The notes: a model not told the origin generated them from the letters alone. Shown: positions 40,893 through 48,227, counted from the first letter of the stretch. The stretch is 64,000 nucleotides of DNA from Actinomadura rayongensis (GCF_009831215.1 NZ_WUTW01000008.1:124001-188000); one strand, 5' to 3'. A program made the numbers and translations.

Positions 40893-41052
40893 CCTCGTCC
40901 CCCTGGTCCTGGTCCACGGCGCTGCCCGGCTCCTGCGGCAGCCCATCCTGCGGGCCGTCCTCGGGAACGACAGCGGCCCCGCTGCGCGGGGCCGGGGGAA
41001 TCGGTTCGGGCTGGGTCGGATCAACGTCGTTGATCAGCTCGTCGTCACTCAT
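40885..41052 (-). CDS. Small acidic protein of the lysis operon
   Basis: A 55-residue, Asp/Glu/Pro-rich protein (SDDELINDVDPTQPEPIPPAPRSG...SAVDQDQGDEDE) starting at ATG 41052 and overlapping both neighbours by eight bases. No membrane span. It may be a lysis-timing protein, but nothing proves it. Confidence 0.5.
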   Translation of the reverse strand: MSDDELINDVDPTQPEPIPPAPRSGAAVVPEDGPQDGLPQEPGSAVDQDQGDEDE

Positions 41053-41242
41053 GGGCGGGGTCCTTCGGAGGGTTCGGGGCCGTGGCCGGCGGCGGCTTGA
41101 CTTGAGGCGGCGGTGCGTCGTCGGCGGACTCGTCGGTGCTGCCGGTTCGCGGCGGGAGGTAATGCCGCACCAGCGCGCCAACGAGGATCGTCAGCAGCCC
41201 GGACAGCAGCGAGATGATCTGGTTGACCTGGTCGGGGCTCAT
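41045..41242 (-). CDS. Holin-like small membrane protein
   Basis: A 65-residue protein with one membrane helix (about 6-27, VNQIISLLSGLLTILVGALVRHYL) and a long Pro-rich, charged cytoplasmic tail. The place just upstream of the endolysin gene suggests a holin or pinholin partner. Overlap of eight bases with the next gene shows coupling. Confidence 0.65.
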   Translation of the reverse strand: MSPDQVNQIISLLSGLLTILVGALVRHYLPPRTGSTDESADDAPPPQVKPPPATAPNPPKDPAHE

Positions 41243-41245
41243 GGG

Positions 41246-41578
41246 TCAGTCGGCCTCGTCTACGTCGTGGACGAACCACAGGCTGGAGGACAGGGCCGCC
41301 CCGATCAGGGCGGCGGTGGAGTGACCGGCCGACGCCCCCGAGTCAGTCAGCGCGTTAGCGGCCATCGCTACGAACGCGCCTGCGCCGATCAACAGCCCCC
41401 AACGGCGCAAGTGCCCGAACGCGCGGGCGAACAAGCCGACCAGGCCAGCGCCCACCAGCGCCACCAGCGGCACGCCGAGCAGCGGCAGCCCGCCGCCCTC
41501 TCCCTTGATCAGCACGGCGACCGCACCGCACGCGGCGATGCCGAGCGCGAGCGCGGCCAAGCGCAGCGGATGAGTCAT
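41246..41578 (-). CDS. Membrane protein, probable holin
   Basis: A 110-residue protein from ATG 41578 (AAAGGGGA upstream; ATG 41593 is an alternative). Three to four membrane segments: LRLAALALGIAACGAVAVLI, LPLLGVPLVALVGAGLVGLFA, LLIGAGAFVAMAANAL and a weak one near the C-terminus. Two membrane proteins next to an endolysin fit a holin pair or holin/antiholin. Confidence 0.65.
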   Translation of the reverse strand: MTHPLRLAALALGIAACGAVAVLIKGEGGGLPLLGVPLVALVGAGLVGLFARAFGHLRRWGLLIGAGAFVAMAANALTDSGASAGHSTAALIGAALSSSLWFVHDVDEAD

Positions 41579-41634
41579 CAGATCCCCTTTCATGGGAACG
41601 GCCCCGGCGGGTGCCGGGGCCGCCGCAACGCCGC

Positions 41635-42198
41635 TCAGTCCTTGGCCAAAAGCGTCGCGGTGAGCTGGCTGACGGCGTTGCGGGACGCGCCCGAGTTCTG
41701 CGCGAGCTGGACCTTGACCTTGCGCCCGGCGGTCAGCCGCCCGTGGAACGTCGTCTGGAGCTTCTGGATCACGGCGAACGCCTCGAACCGCTCACCATGC
41801 CCGGACAGGTACTCCTCGCCCTGGCCGATGTCGTTGGCGGTCATCTCGACCGCCAGGACAGTTCCCGCTACCGGGGTAGACCCGCCGAACATCGCGAACT
41901 CGCTCATGGCGGTGATCAGGTAGACGCCCGTGACGGGGACCGTCAGCCACTCACCGCTCGTCCACCACGTACCGCCGACCTTGTACTCCGCCGACGACCA
42001 CGTGACCTTGACCGACGCGGAGTTGTTCGACACCGGCACCGACGCCGACACCACCCGCGCCCGAGGCGGCTTGGTGGCGTCGTCCACGACCTTCAGCGCG
42101 GTGTCCACGGCCTTCACCGCGTTCCCCAGGTGCAGCGGCACGTTCGCCGCGTCGGTCGGCTCCGGGAACGGGAACTTGTAGGTCGTCGTCGTGCCCAT
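41635..42198 (-). CDS. Phage structural protein with C1q-like C-terminus
   Basis: A 187-residue protein from ATG 42198 (AGGAAGG upstream). After a short N-terminal anchor (MGTTTTYKFPFPEPTDAANVPLHLGNAVKAVDTALK, a typical collar/fibre start) comes a beta-sandwich that resembles C1q/TNF-like trimeric domains (VTWSSAEYKVGGTWWTSGEWLTVPVTGVYLITAMSEFAM, LQTTFHGRLTAGRKVKVQLAQNSG). It is likely a minor tail, collar or fibre protein for host or surface contact, encoded in the lysis operon away from the tail genes. Confidence 0.7.
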   Translation of the reverse strand: MGTTTTYKFPFPEPTDAANVPLHLGNAVKAVDTALKVVDDATKPPRARVVSASVPVSNNSASVKVTWSSAEYKVGGTWWTSGEWLTVPVTGVYLITAMSEFAMFGGSTPVAGTVLAVEMTANDIGQGEEYLSGHGERFEAFAVIQKLQTTFHGRLTAGRKVKVQLAQNSGASRNAVSQLTATLLAKD

Positions 42199-42221
42199 CA
42201 GCCGCCTTCCTGGCATGAGAA

Positions 42222-42291
42222 AGGCCCGGTCCGCGGGGACCGGGCCTGCAAGGCAAAGGCCCGGTCCCTCCCGTATCGGGAGGCCGGGCCT
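42222..42291 (-). terminator. Tandem hairpins with a repeated stem
   Basis: AGGCCCGGTCC/GGACCGGGCCT (42222-42247) and a longer hairpin AGGCCCGG...CCTCCCG/CGGGAGG...CCGGGCCT (42257-42291). Both begin with the same AGGCCCGGTCC. On the minus strand the first is followed by TTTCTC. They separate the HTH gene from the lysis operon. Confidence 0.7.
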
Positions 42292-42303
42292 GGTAACGGG
42301 CGA

Positions 42304-42558
42304 CTATGCGCCCAAGTCTGAGTCCATGATGGTTGCACTCCTGGCCGGAGGGCAAGTCCGGCGGCGGTCGCGCTCGCACGCCAGCACATCCGACTCGCGG
42401 TAGAGGTGAGCGCGCCCTTCGCGAGCGAACGCCCGAAGGTGGCCGCGCGCCACCCAGCTCTTGAGCGTTCCGCGCGGAATACCGTGCTCGGTCTCGATCT
42501 CGGCCGCCGTGAGCAGGCGGCGCCGAGCGCTCGGCGTGCCGGTCGTGGGTCGTCTCAT
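42304..42558 (-). CDS. Excisionase-like helix-turn-helix protein
   Basis: An 84-residue basic protein from ATG 42558 with GGAGG at ideal spacing. LLTAAEIETEHGIPRGTLKSWVARGHLRAFAREGRAHLYRESDVLA is a MerR/Xis-type winged helix. It is bracketed by hairpin terminators, so it is transcribed alone. It may regulate the lysis operon or the neighbouring promoters; the second Xis-like gene next to the integrase is the better excisionase candidate. Confidence 0.75.
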   Translation of the reverse strand: MRRPTTGTPSARRRLLTAAEIETEHGIPRGTLKSWVARGHLRAFAREGRAHLYRESDVLACERDRRRTCPPARSATIMDSDLGA

Positions 42559-42635
42559 GCGTCCTCCTGGTTCGGTACGGCGGGAATTACCATGCTCGGT
42601 TCGGCAGGGTCGCTTGCCGGGCCTGGACATGATGA

Positions 42636-42670
42636 AGGCCCGGCACCGCCTGTAGGCGGTGGCCGGGCCT
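42636..42670. terminator. Long GC hairpin
   Basis: AGGCCCGGC-ACCGCC, loop TGTA, GGCGGT-g-GCCGGGCCT. It ends the DUF397/XRE transcript (stop 42708). The stem starts with the same AGGCCCGG as the hairpins at 42222-42291. Confidence 0.65.
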
Positions 42671-42707
42671 CGCGATGCGGCGTTGTCTCTCGCGGCGGGG
42701 CGCGACG

Positions 42708-42917
42708 TTAGGCAGAGTGGTCCGGGGAGCCGAGGTCGAACGCGCCCGTCTTGATCTGCCGGACCAGCGCGGCCAGGCGGGTGGGGGCGAGGGCCAGGTG
42801 CGGGCCGGGGTTCGTGGAGTCCTGGATCAGGGTGGCCGCAGGGACGTTGGTCGACACCTCAACGCACTCGCCCTGACCGCCGCCCTGGCTGTGGCTGCTC
42901 TTACGCCACTGGATCAT
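42708..42917 (-). CDS. DUF397 family protein
   Basis: A 69-residue protein beginning MIQWRKSSHSQGGGQGECVEVS, the typical DUF397 start (WRKSSxSxxxGxCVEVA). It overlaps the preceding XRE gene by 17 bases. In actinomycetes such XRE/DUF397 pairs occur in many copies and act in development or as toxin-antitoxin-like pairs. Here the pair is inside the prophage. Confidence 0.9.
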   Translation of the reverse strand: MIQWRKSSHSQGGGQGECVEVSTNVPAATLIQDSTNPGPHLALAPTRLAALVRQIKTGAFDLGSPDHSA

Positions 42918-43767
42918 CCTGCATCGTCTCCATCGTCTCGCGGATCAGGTCGCGGGTGGCGCTCTCGGACAGCGCTTCAGCCCGGATCTCATCAAACCGT
43001 ATCGACAGGTCTGCGACCTCCACCGGATCTTGGATCAGCCGCCCGCCGAACTGCGCTTCGACGTATCCAACGCGGCTGAGGTCGGGCATCGTCAGGGACA
43101 CGAGCGCGCCGTTGAACCCGTAGTGCCACCCGTCCGTCATCCGCACGGCCTGGATATGAACGCGCGGCAGCTCGCCCATCTCCAGCAAATATTGAAGCTG
43201 CTGCCGCATGACCTGGGGGTTCTTCAACGGCCGGACGAGTGCGCCTTCGTCGATCACCGCGAACAGGTGCGGCGGGTCCTCGCGTCGCAGGATGCCGCCG
43301 CGCTGCTCGGTTCGCCTGGTGATCAGCTCTCCGTCCACGGGACCTTTGGGCCAGGTAATTCGCATATAACCCTCGGTCTGGAGCAAGCCCGGGACGTACA
43401 ACGGCTGGAAGGTTCGGATCTCCGTCGCTTGGGCCTCGTGCCGGGCGTACTTCTCGAACCACGTCTTGATGTGCTCGCGCTGGCAGTGCGCCCATCTCAC
43501 GCGGAACAGCTCGCCTGTCCCGAAGTGCTCATCGAGCTTGGCGCAGTGGTCCAGGTCAGGAAGGGACCGCTGCCGCTCCCACGCCGTCACCAGCTCACGG
43601 GAGACAAAGAGCGCCCTGGCAAGATCGGCCTGGGACTCACCCTTGAGCTTCCGCATGACCCTGATCATGTAGGCAAGCTCGGCGCGCAGACTCTCACGCG
43701 GGTCAAAAAAGGACCCTTCGGACCCATCGGGAGAAATCTCATCGGGCTCGCGGGGGGGATTGGACAT
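42901..43767 (-). CDS. XRE family regulator with DUF5753 (Scr1-like)
   Basis: A 288-residue protein. Helix-turn-helix at about 28-85 (LAYMIRVMRKLKGESQADLARALFVSRELVTAWERQRSLPD), then the DUF5753 domain (about 105-280), starting EIRTFQPLYVPGLLQTEGYMR, with VRMTDGWHYGFNGALVSLTMPD. This is the actinomycete WhiJ/Scr1 type of regulator, paired with DUF397 downstream. It may control the divergent gene at 43885, which starts 117 bases away. It could set lysogeny functions, or be a cargo gene. Confidence 0.92.
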   Translation of the reverse strand: MSNPPREPDEISPDGSEGSFFDPRESLRAELAYMIRVMRKLKGESQADLARALFVSRELVTAWERQRSLPDLDHCAKLDEHFGTGELFRVRWAHCQREHIKTWFEKYARHEAQATEIRTFQPLYVPGLLQTEGYMRITWPKGPVDGELITRRTEQRGGILRREDPPHLFAVIDEGALVRPLKNPQVMRQQLQYLLEMGELPRVHIQAVRMTDGWHYGFNGALVSLTMPDLSRVGYVEAQFGGRLIQDPVEVADLSIRFDEIRAEALSESATRDLIRETMETMQDDPVA

Positions 43768-43884
43768 GCGGGCCGCGCCTCCGTGGGTAATTCGCCGATT
43801 GACTTTGATGGGGGTTCCTGAGCGTACTTCTCGCGGGCCAGCCTGTGGATCAGAACACCTGACCCCGCATGAAGGCGAGCGATC

Positions 43885-44247
43885 ATGGCCATCGACACCC
43901 CGCGACGACTCAAGACCTTGCCGGACAGCGGCCCGATCGACGCCCCGGAGCAGGCCACCGAGCAGCCCGCCCCCTACGCCGACGAGCGGTCGTTCCTCGG
44001 CTCCCTATTGGAGGCGTTGGAAAAGGTCGGCGGGTTCAACGCCGCGATCCGGCAGCCGTACGGCATGGGGACGCCGTACCTGCGCGTCCAGGGCGGCGGA
44101 ACGATGGGCAACGGGGAGGACATCCGCCTCCGGCGCGTCGCCAAGGACGGGTCGCTTCGCGCGGTGTGGCAGTGGGGCGAGGATCTGCCGACCGACCCCG
44201 CCGAGGCCGCCGAGGCGATCGGTCGCGTGATCAACCCGGAGATGTAG
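43885..44247 (+). CDS. Hypothetical protein next to XRE regulator
   Basis: A 120-residue protein from ATG 43885. ERSFLGSLLEALEKVGGFNAAIRQPYGMGTPYLRVQGGGTMGNGEDIRLRRVAKDGSLRAVWQWGEDLP looks like a small beta domain typical of proteins that accompany XRE/DUF397 clusters in actinomycetes. No catalytic motif. TTGACT at about 43799, 18 bases before GTACTT, may be its promoter. It starts a four-gene operon. Confidence 0.6.
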   Translation: MAIDTPRRLKTLPDSGPIDAPEQATEQPAPYADERSFLGSLLEALEKVGGFNAAIRQPYGMGTPYLRVQGGGTMGNGEDIRLRRVAKDGSLRAVWQWGEDLPTDPAEAAEAIGRVINPEM

Positions 44248-44251
44248 GCCG

Positions 44252-44638
44252 ATGTTCAGACGGCGTGTGACCGCCCCGCGACGCAGGCACGGCAGTCCGC
44301 TTCCCAGCAAGCCCGAGGCGAAAGCGGGACCGCAAACCTACATTCCGCAGCGCTTGCGGCTCGCCTACCTGGCGGAGCTGGCCGAAGCGTTCCAGCCGAT
44401 GCCCGAGGTGCGCGTCACGTGGGCGGAGATCGACGGATACGCGGTCCTCAGCGTGGAGCCCGTGGAGCGGGCCGGGCGAACGGTCACGATCGGGTGCTCC
44501 TACGAGCGCGGCCACTGGCGGTTCTGCGACGCCGTTACCAAAGAAGTGATCCGGCCGACCAGCGAGGTGATCGCCGCAGCGAACGCCGTCCGGTGGGTCG
44601 TGTGCCGTCCCCCTGAGAAGCAGGTGGCCAAAGGATGA
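44252..44638 (+). CDS. Hypothetical protein
   Basis: A 128-residue protein, ATG four bases after the previous stop. Basic N-terminus (RRRVTAPRRRHGSPLPSKPEAKAG), then LRLAYLAELAEAFQPMPEVRVTWAEIDGYAVLSVEPVERAGRTVTIGCSYERGHWRF, which resembles a small alpha/beta domain. No recognised family. Overlaps the next gene by four bases. Confidence 0.55.
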   Translation: MFRRRVTAPRRRHGSPLPSKPEAKAGPQTYIPQRLRLAYLAELAEAFQPMPEVRVTWAEIDGYAVLSVEPVERAGRTVTIGCSYERGHWRFCDAVTKEVIRPTSEVIAAANAVRWVVCRPPEKQVAKG

Positions 44639-44952
44639 GCGAGCAGCAGCCGGCAGAACCCGAATCCGCCCGCGAGCCGGTCCGCGGGGCCGTCGCCGAA
44701 AGCCACGACCTGACCGCCAGCACGTGGATCAATCCGCGCGACGCGTTCGCGATCACCGGCCTCAGTACGCCCGCGCTCGTGTATTGGGCCAACCAAAGCG
44801 TGATCTCTTGGCGCCGGATCGGAAGGCGCCGCCAGTACATGCGCGAAGAAATGGTGATCGTGGCGCAGCTCGGCACGGGCCGCCCGCCCCATCTGAGAAG
44901 CGTGCGGACCCACCTGGCCGCCCGCAAGAAGCAGGCGAAAGGCAGCGCATGA
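44635..44952 (+). CDS. Helix-turn-helix protein
   Basis: A 105-residue protein overlapping both neighbours by four bases. WINPRDAFAITGLSTPALVYWANQSVISWRRIGRRRQYMREEMVIVAQLGTG is a MerR/Xis-like helix-turn-helix. The basic C-terminus (LRSVRTHLAARKKQAKGSA) may add DNA contacts. Probably a local regulator or architectural protein. Confidence 0.65.
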   Translation: MSEQQPAEPESAREPVRGAVAESHDLTASTWINPRDAFAITGLSTPALVYWANQSVISWRRIGRRRQYMREEMVIVAQLGTGRPPHLRSVRTHLAARKKQAKGSA

Positions 44953-45470
44953 CCGGCAAGCCGGACGCCGCGCCCGACCACTTCAACGATCAGAACGGAG
45001 ACGGACGCATGACCGAGCCCACCGGCCCGATGGGGTACCGGACGACTCCCGCGAGCATGGGCGAGCTGATCGCGGCGACGTACCACGCGCAGCTCATCGG
45101 GAGCGGGTACAGCGCGACCCGCGCCGGGCTCATCGTCGTGTACGCCGAGGAGACGGCGGAGCCCGAGCTGGCCGGGATGGCGGCCGTCCCCGCCGACGCG
45201 GCGCTGCGCATCGCGCTAGAGCTGATGGTCGTCACGTTCGCCACCGCGATGAAGATCCACGGCCTGATGGACGCGACCGCGAACGTGGTCGAACGGAAGG
45301 TGCGCGCCGAACTGAGGCGCGCGGTGGCCGAGCTGGTCTCCAGCCGCAAGAAGCCTTCCAAGGCCGACGCCGACGCAGATGCCGACGCCGACGCGGACGC
45401 CGAGGCCGAGGCTTCGGGCACCGCCGGCCAGACTCCGCCCGCGCCGCCGACGCCGGTCACCACGGGCTGA
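44949..45470 (+). CDS. Hypothetical protein with Asp-Ala repeat tail
   Basis: A 173-residue protein; ATG 44949 overlaps the previous stop, while ATG 45009 (MTEPTGPMGYR) has a better ribosome binding site. A helical domain (ELIAATYHAQLIGSGYSATRAGLIVVYAEETAEPELAG...ALRIALELMVVTFATAMKIHGLMDATANVVERKVRAELRRAVAEL) is followed by DADADADADADAEAEA, encoded by a six-base tandem repeat at about 45363-45415, and a Pro-rich end. Unknown function. Confidence 0.55.
   Translation: MTGKPDAAPDHFNDQNGDGRMTEPTGPMGYRTTPASMGELIAATYHAQLIGSGYSATRAGLIVVYAEETAEPELAGMAAVPADAALRIALELMVVTFATAMKIHGLMDATANVVERKVRAELRRAVAELVSSRKKPSKADADADADADADAEAEASGTAGQTPPAPPTPVTTG
45363..45415 (+). repeat. Hexanucleotide tandem repeat
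   Basis: About eight imperfect copies of GCCGAC/GCsGAC/GCCGAG coding Asp-Ala/Glu-Ala. Such repeats change length by slippage without breaking the frame. Confidence 0.7.
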
Positions 45471-45481
45471 CGGCCGAGACT

Positions 45482-45681
45482 CGCCCGCCCGGCAGCAGCC
45501 GGACGGGCGCGGGTCCTGGGCACTCCCTTTCAGCAGGGGGGCGGGCCGCCCAGGACCCTCCAGACGCCGGGTCGGGGAGCCCCCGCGTGTCTCCCCGGCC
45601 CGGAGGCAAGACCGGCCCTTGAGGGGCCGGGGCATCACCAGTGCGCGGAAAGGCCGCGCCGGAAGGCTTCAGGAGGAAGCC
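45482..45681 (+). promoter_or_regulatory. Structured leader with six hairpins
   Basis: Six stems follow each other: 45482-45509; an 11-bp perfect stem 45511-45521/45548-45558 with an inner C/G stem; 45567-45579/45591-45603 (13 bp with one G-U pair); 45612-45618/45624-45630; 45643-45648/45654-45659; and GGCTTC/GAAGCC (45665-45670/45676-45681), whose loop is AGGAG. The last one holds the ribosome binding site for GTG 45682. The first two could end upstream transcription. I infer a regulatory leader or stable RNA. Confidence 0.55.
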
Positions 45682-46158
45682 GTGACCGTGATGGAAGCCA
45701 ACCCCGAGGCGGGTACGACGCCCGCCCTCAACCCCCGGGACCTGATCGACCCGGTCCTGTTCGACAAGCTCGTCGCGCGGGTCCAGGAGGACCAGCAGGT
45801 CGCGCAGTTCTACGCCGTGGGCATGGTCGAGCAGATGCTCGTCTACCTCAAGGCCGTCGCCGAGTACGGCGGCAGGCCGGGGAACCTGGCGCCGTCCAAG
45901 GCCGTGGACCCGGCCTGGCACGTGTTCGTCCTGCACACCGCCGAGTACCGCGCGTTCTGCGCGGACCTGGGCGGCGGGTTCATCGAGCACACGCCGGTCG
46001 TCACCGAGGACATCACCTCGGGGAACGCCCTCGCCCGTACGCTGGACGCCATGAGGGCGACCGGGTACGCGGTGGACGAGCGGTACTGGCAGCTGGGCAC
46101 GTGGACGTCGTGCTGCTCGACCGAGAACTGCCACAGCCAGATCGCCTACCTGGCGTAG
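45682..46158 (+). CDS. GRDP-like protein
   Basis: A 158-residue protein from GTG 45682. DPAWHVFVLHTAEYRAFCADLGGGFIEHTP matches the core of 'glycine-rich domain-containing protein-like' proteins (pattern D.AWH.H.LHT..Y..FC....G.FI.H.P), with the Trp-His and His near the end conserved, so a metal site is possible. GMVEQMLVYLKAVAEYGG is an upstream helix and SCCSTENCHS near the end has three Cys. The start site lies in a hairpin loop of the leader. Function unknown; its two downstream genes suggest a small pathway. Confidence 0.65.
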   Translation: MTVMEANPEAGTTPALNPRDLIDPVLFDKLVARVQEDQQVAQFYAVGMVEQMLVYLKAVAEYGGRPGNLAPSKAVDPAWHVFVLHTAEYRAFCADLGGGFIEHTPVVTEDITSGNALARTLDAMRATGYAVDERYWQLGTWTSCCSTENCHSQIAYLA

Positions 46159-46161
46159 CCG

Positions 46162-46971
46162 ATGATGCGGCGTAGCGACGACTGGACCAGCCTTCCCGCC
46201 GAGGCACGCGACGCCGTGCAGGAGTCGATCGGCAAGGTGGTGCGAGCCGCCCCGGTGCTGGCCGGGGCGCACTGCGATATCGCCGAGATCCTGACGACGA
46301 CCGAGCACGGCCGAGTGTTCCTCAAGGGAGTGCGCCTGGACCGGCGTGAGGCGGACTGGTGGCAGCTACGCCGTGAAGCCATGATCGGCCCGCACGTGGG
46401 CGGGCGGCTCGCCCCCCGGCTTCTGGCCCAGGCCGAAGCCGGGGGGTGGACGCTGCTGGCCTTCGAGTACGTCACCGGACGGCACGCCAGCTTCGCTCCG
46501 GACTCGCCCGACCTCGATCACCTCGCCGCCGTCGTCCGCCAGCTCCAGCACACCGACGTCCCGGACGGCCTGTTCCGCCCGGTCGAGGGCCGGTGGACGG
46601 CGTTCATGCCCGACCCCTCGCCGCTCGCCGGTGACCGGCTGCTGCACGCCGACCTCAACGAGGGCAACGTGCTGATCAGCGGCGGACGACCCTACGTGGT
46701 CGACTGGGGCATGGCGACCTACGGCGCGGCCTGGGTGGAACTGGCCGTGCTGATCCCCTGGCTGATCCGCTCCGGGCACACCCCCGCGTCCGCCGAAGCG
46801 TGGGCCGGGCAGTTCCCGCACTGGCACGACCCCGACAACGACCACGTCACCGGCTTCGCCGACGCCACCGTGGCCAAGTGGCTCCACCTGCTCCAGCAGG
46901 GCCACACCGAGTGGAAACGCGAACTCTTGGACGCCGCGCGGTGGTGGACCGCATGGCGGAAAGGAACCTGA
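46162..46971 (+). CDS. APH-family (aminoglycoside phosphotransferase-like) kinase
   Basis: A 269-residue kinase-fold protein. LLHADLNEGNVLISGGRPYVVDWGMA contains the Brenner motif HADLNEGN and the DFG-like VDWG, with KGVRLDRREADWWQLRREAMIGPHV as the Lys/Glu lobe. APH-like enzymes phosphorylate antibiotics, choline, fructosamine or other small molecules. The substrate is unknown here. ATG 46162 follows the GRDP-like stop by three bases and its stop overlaps the next start (TGATG). Confidence 0.82.
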   Translation: MMRRSDDWTSLPAEARDAVQESIGKVVRAAPVLAGAHCDIAEILTTTEHGRVFLKGVRLDRREADWWQLRREAMIGPHVGGRLAPRLLAQAEAGGWTLLAFEYVTGRHASFAPDSPDLDHLAAVVRQLQHTDVPDGLFRPVEGRWTAFMPDPSPLAGDRLLHADLNEGNVLISGGRPYVVDWGMATYGAAWVELAVLIPWLIRSGHTPASAEAWAGQFPHWHDPDNDHVTGFADATVAKWLHLLQQGHTEWKRELLDAARWWTAWRKGT

Positions 46972-47378
46972 TGCCCCTCGCCCCCGTACCGGTCGTGCAT
47001 CCGGCCGTGACATTACGCGCCCCCGACGGCTCCGACGTCGAGATCGACGTCGGCATGGCCGACCTGATCCGCGCCCTGTGGGACAGCGGCTACCAGACCG
47101 AGATGTGCTGCCAGGACGCTGGAGCGCTTCTGGCGGCGGGCGGAGCGCGCATCCCGCCCGACCAGTGGGCACGCTACGGCGCGTTCTACGCCGGGTTCGC
47201 GTGGATCAGATCACCGATCGGCGACATGCAGCGACTCGTCAAGAACGCCGGACCGCTGTGGGACGCCCGGTGGTCGGCCCGCGTACCGCTCACCCCAGAC
47301 GGCCCCCGCACCTTCGCCAGCGTCCACTTTCCCGCCGAGCAGATCCCCGACCTGACCGAGGTGATCACTCGAACGTGA
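46971..47378 (+). CDS. Hypothetical protein
   Basis: A 135-residue protein starting at the kinase stop. VEIDVGMADLIRALWDSGYQTEMCCQDAG recalls a family of small actinobacterial and phage proteins with a 'I..LW..G..T..SCQ' pattern. The rest (WARYGAFYAGFAWIRSPIGDMQRLVKNAGPLWD) is helical. Function unknown. Last in the three-gene run; its 3' end overlaps the convergent methyltransferase gene by 14 bases. Confidence 0.6.
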   Translation: MPLAPVPVVHPAVTLRAPDGSDVEIDVGMADLIRALWDSGYQTEMCCQDAGALLAAGGARIPPDQWARYGAFYAGFAWIRSPIGDMQRLVKNAGPLWDARWSARVPLTPDGPRTFASVHFPAEQIPDLTEVITRT

Positions 47379-48126
47379 CGGTCTGACCAGCCGGGGTGAC
47401 GGTGACGCGCAGCCGGTCCAGCGGGCCGCTGGGCTCAGCGCGCAACGCCTCGCGGATGTCGGTCTGCCCGCGCAGCGGCATGAAGGCGGTCTTATCGCCT
47501 ACGGCTCGGCCGGAAGCGACGCCATCGGCGACGGTGAGCACCAGCAGCGCGCCCGCATACTCGATTCCCGTGTAGGGGACGACGATCCGGCCGCCCTCGC
47601 GGGTCTGCTCGACCCACGCGGGCGGGATCGTGTGCGTCCCCGCAGTGGCGATCACTCGATCGAACGGGGCGTGCGCGGGCACGCCGTGCTCGCCGTCGCC
47701 GACGACGACGGTCACCCGGTCGGCGAACCCGGTCCGCTCCAGCGCGGCGGACGCGGCGTCGGCAAGCTCGGCGTCGATCTCAACCGTCGTCACGCGCGCC
47801 CCGGCCTCCGCCATGAGCGCGGCGTTGTACCCCGTGCCCGCGCCGATCTCCAGGACGCTCATGCCCGGCTCCAGCGCGAGCGCGTCGAGCATCGCCCGGA
47901 CCACCCACAGCGCGGACGCCGAACTCGTCGGCAGCACCAGGCCACGACGGTCGGTCTTGCACTGAGTGATGATCGAACCTTCCCCGGCGACGATCCGTTC
48001 CCAGGTCTGCGGATCGTCCTTCCGGTCCAACGGCGCCAGCCGTTGCCGTTCGCCCGGCTGCCGCCAGATGACGTCAGGGATGAAGTCCCGCCGATTAAGG
48101 GTCACGACCTGCCAGTTCCGTTGCAT
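47365..48126 (-). CDS. PCMT-like SAM-dependent methyltransferase
   Basis: A 253-residue protein (ATG 48126; GTG 48135 is possible). SAM-binding motif I is VLEIGAGTGYNAALMAEAG, followed by VTTVEIDAELADAA and VVVGDGEHGVPAHAPFDRVIATAGTHTIPPAWVEQTREGGRIVVPY, as in protein-L-isoaspartate methyltransferases. The N-terminal part with RRDFIPDVIWR is like methyltransferases of peptide-maturation systems in actinomycetes. No precursor peptide was seen nearby. It overlaps the small zinc-ribbon gene by 25 bases. Confidence 0.8.
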   Translation of the reverse strand: MQRNWQVVTLNRRDFIPDVIWRQPGERQRLAPLDRKDDPQTWERIVAGEGSIITQCKTDRRGLVLPTSSASALWVVRAMLDALALEPGMSVLEIGAGTGYNAALMAEAGARVTTVEIDAELADAASAALERTGFADRVTVVVGDGEHGVPAHAPFDRVIATAGTHTIPPAWVEQTREGGRIVVPYTGIEYAGALLVLTVADGVASGRAVGDKTAFMPLRGQTDIREALRAEPSGPLDRLRVTVTPAGQTVTFE

Positions 48127-48227
48127 ACGGGGCACGGCTCAAGGGTTGACTCACCATCGTGGGTGACCTCTTCGGTGCCGGTTCCATTGCAGCTTGGGCA
48201 GTCCACCGGCTTGTCGTGCTTACCCAC
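48102..48227 (-). CDS. 41-residue DnaJ-type zinc-ribbon protein
   Basis: GTG 48227 has GGAGG six bases upstream. The product has two CxxCxGTG units (CPSCNGTGTEE and CPVCNGTG), the CxxCxGxG zinc finger of DnaJ central domains, but nothing else. Stand-alone proteins of this kind are common in actinophages. It probably binds one zinc ion and may contact RNA, DNA or protein. It overlaps the methyltransferase start. Confidence 0.6.
   Translation of the reverse strand: MGKHDKPVDCPSCNGTGTEEVTHDGESTLEPCPVCNGTGRS

Noticed and set aside
46162..46971. APH-like gene as an antibiotic-resistance determinant
   Set aside because: The fold is shared by many kinases. Nothing in the sequence or its neighbours shows an aminoglycoside substrate.
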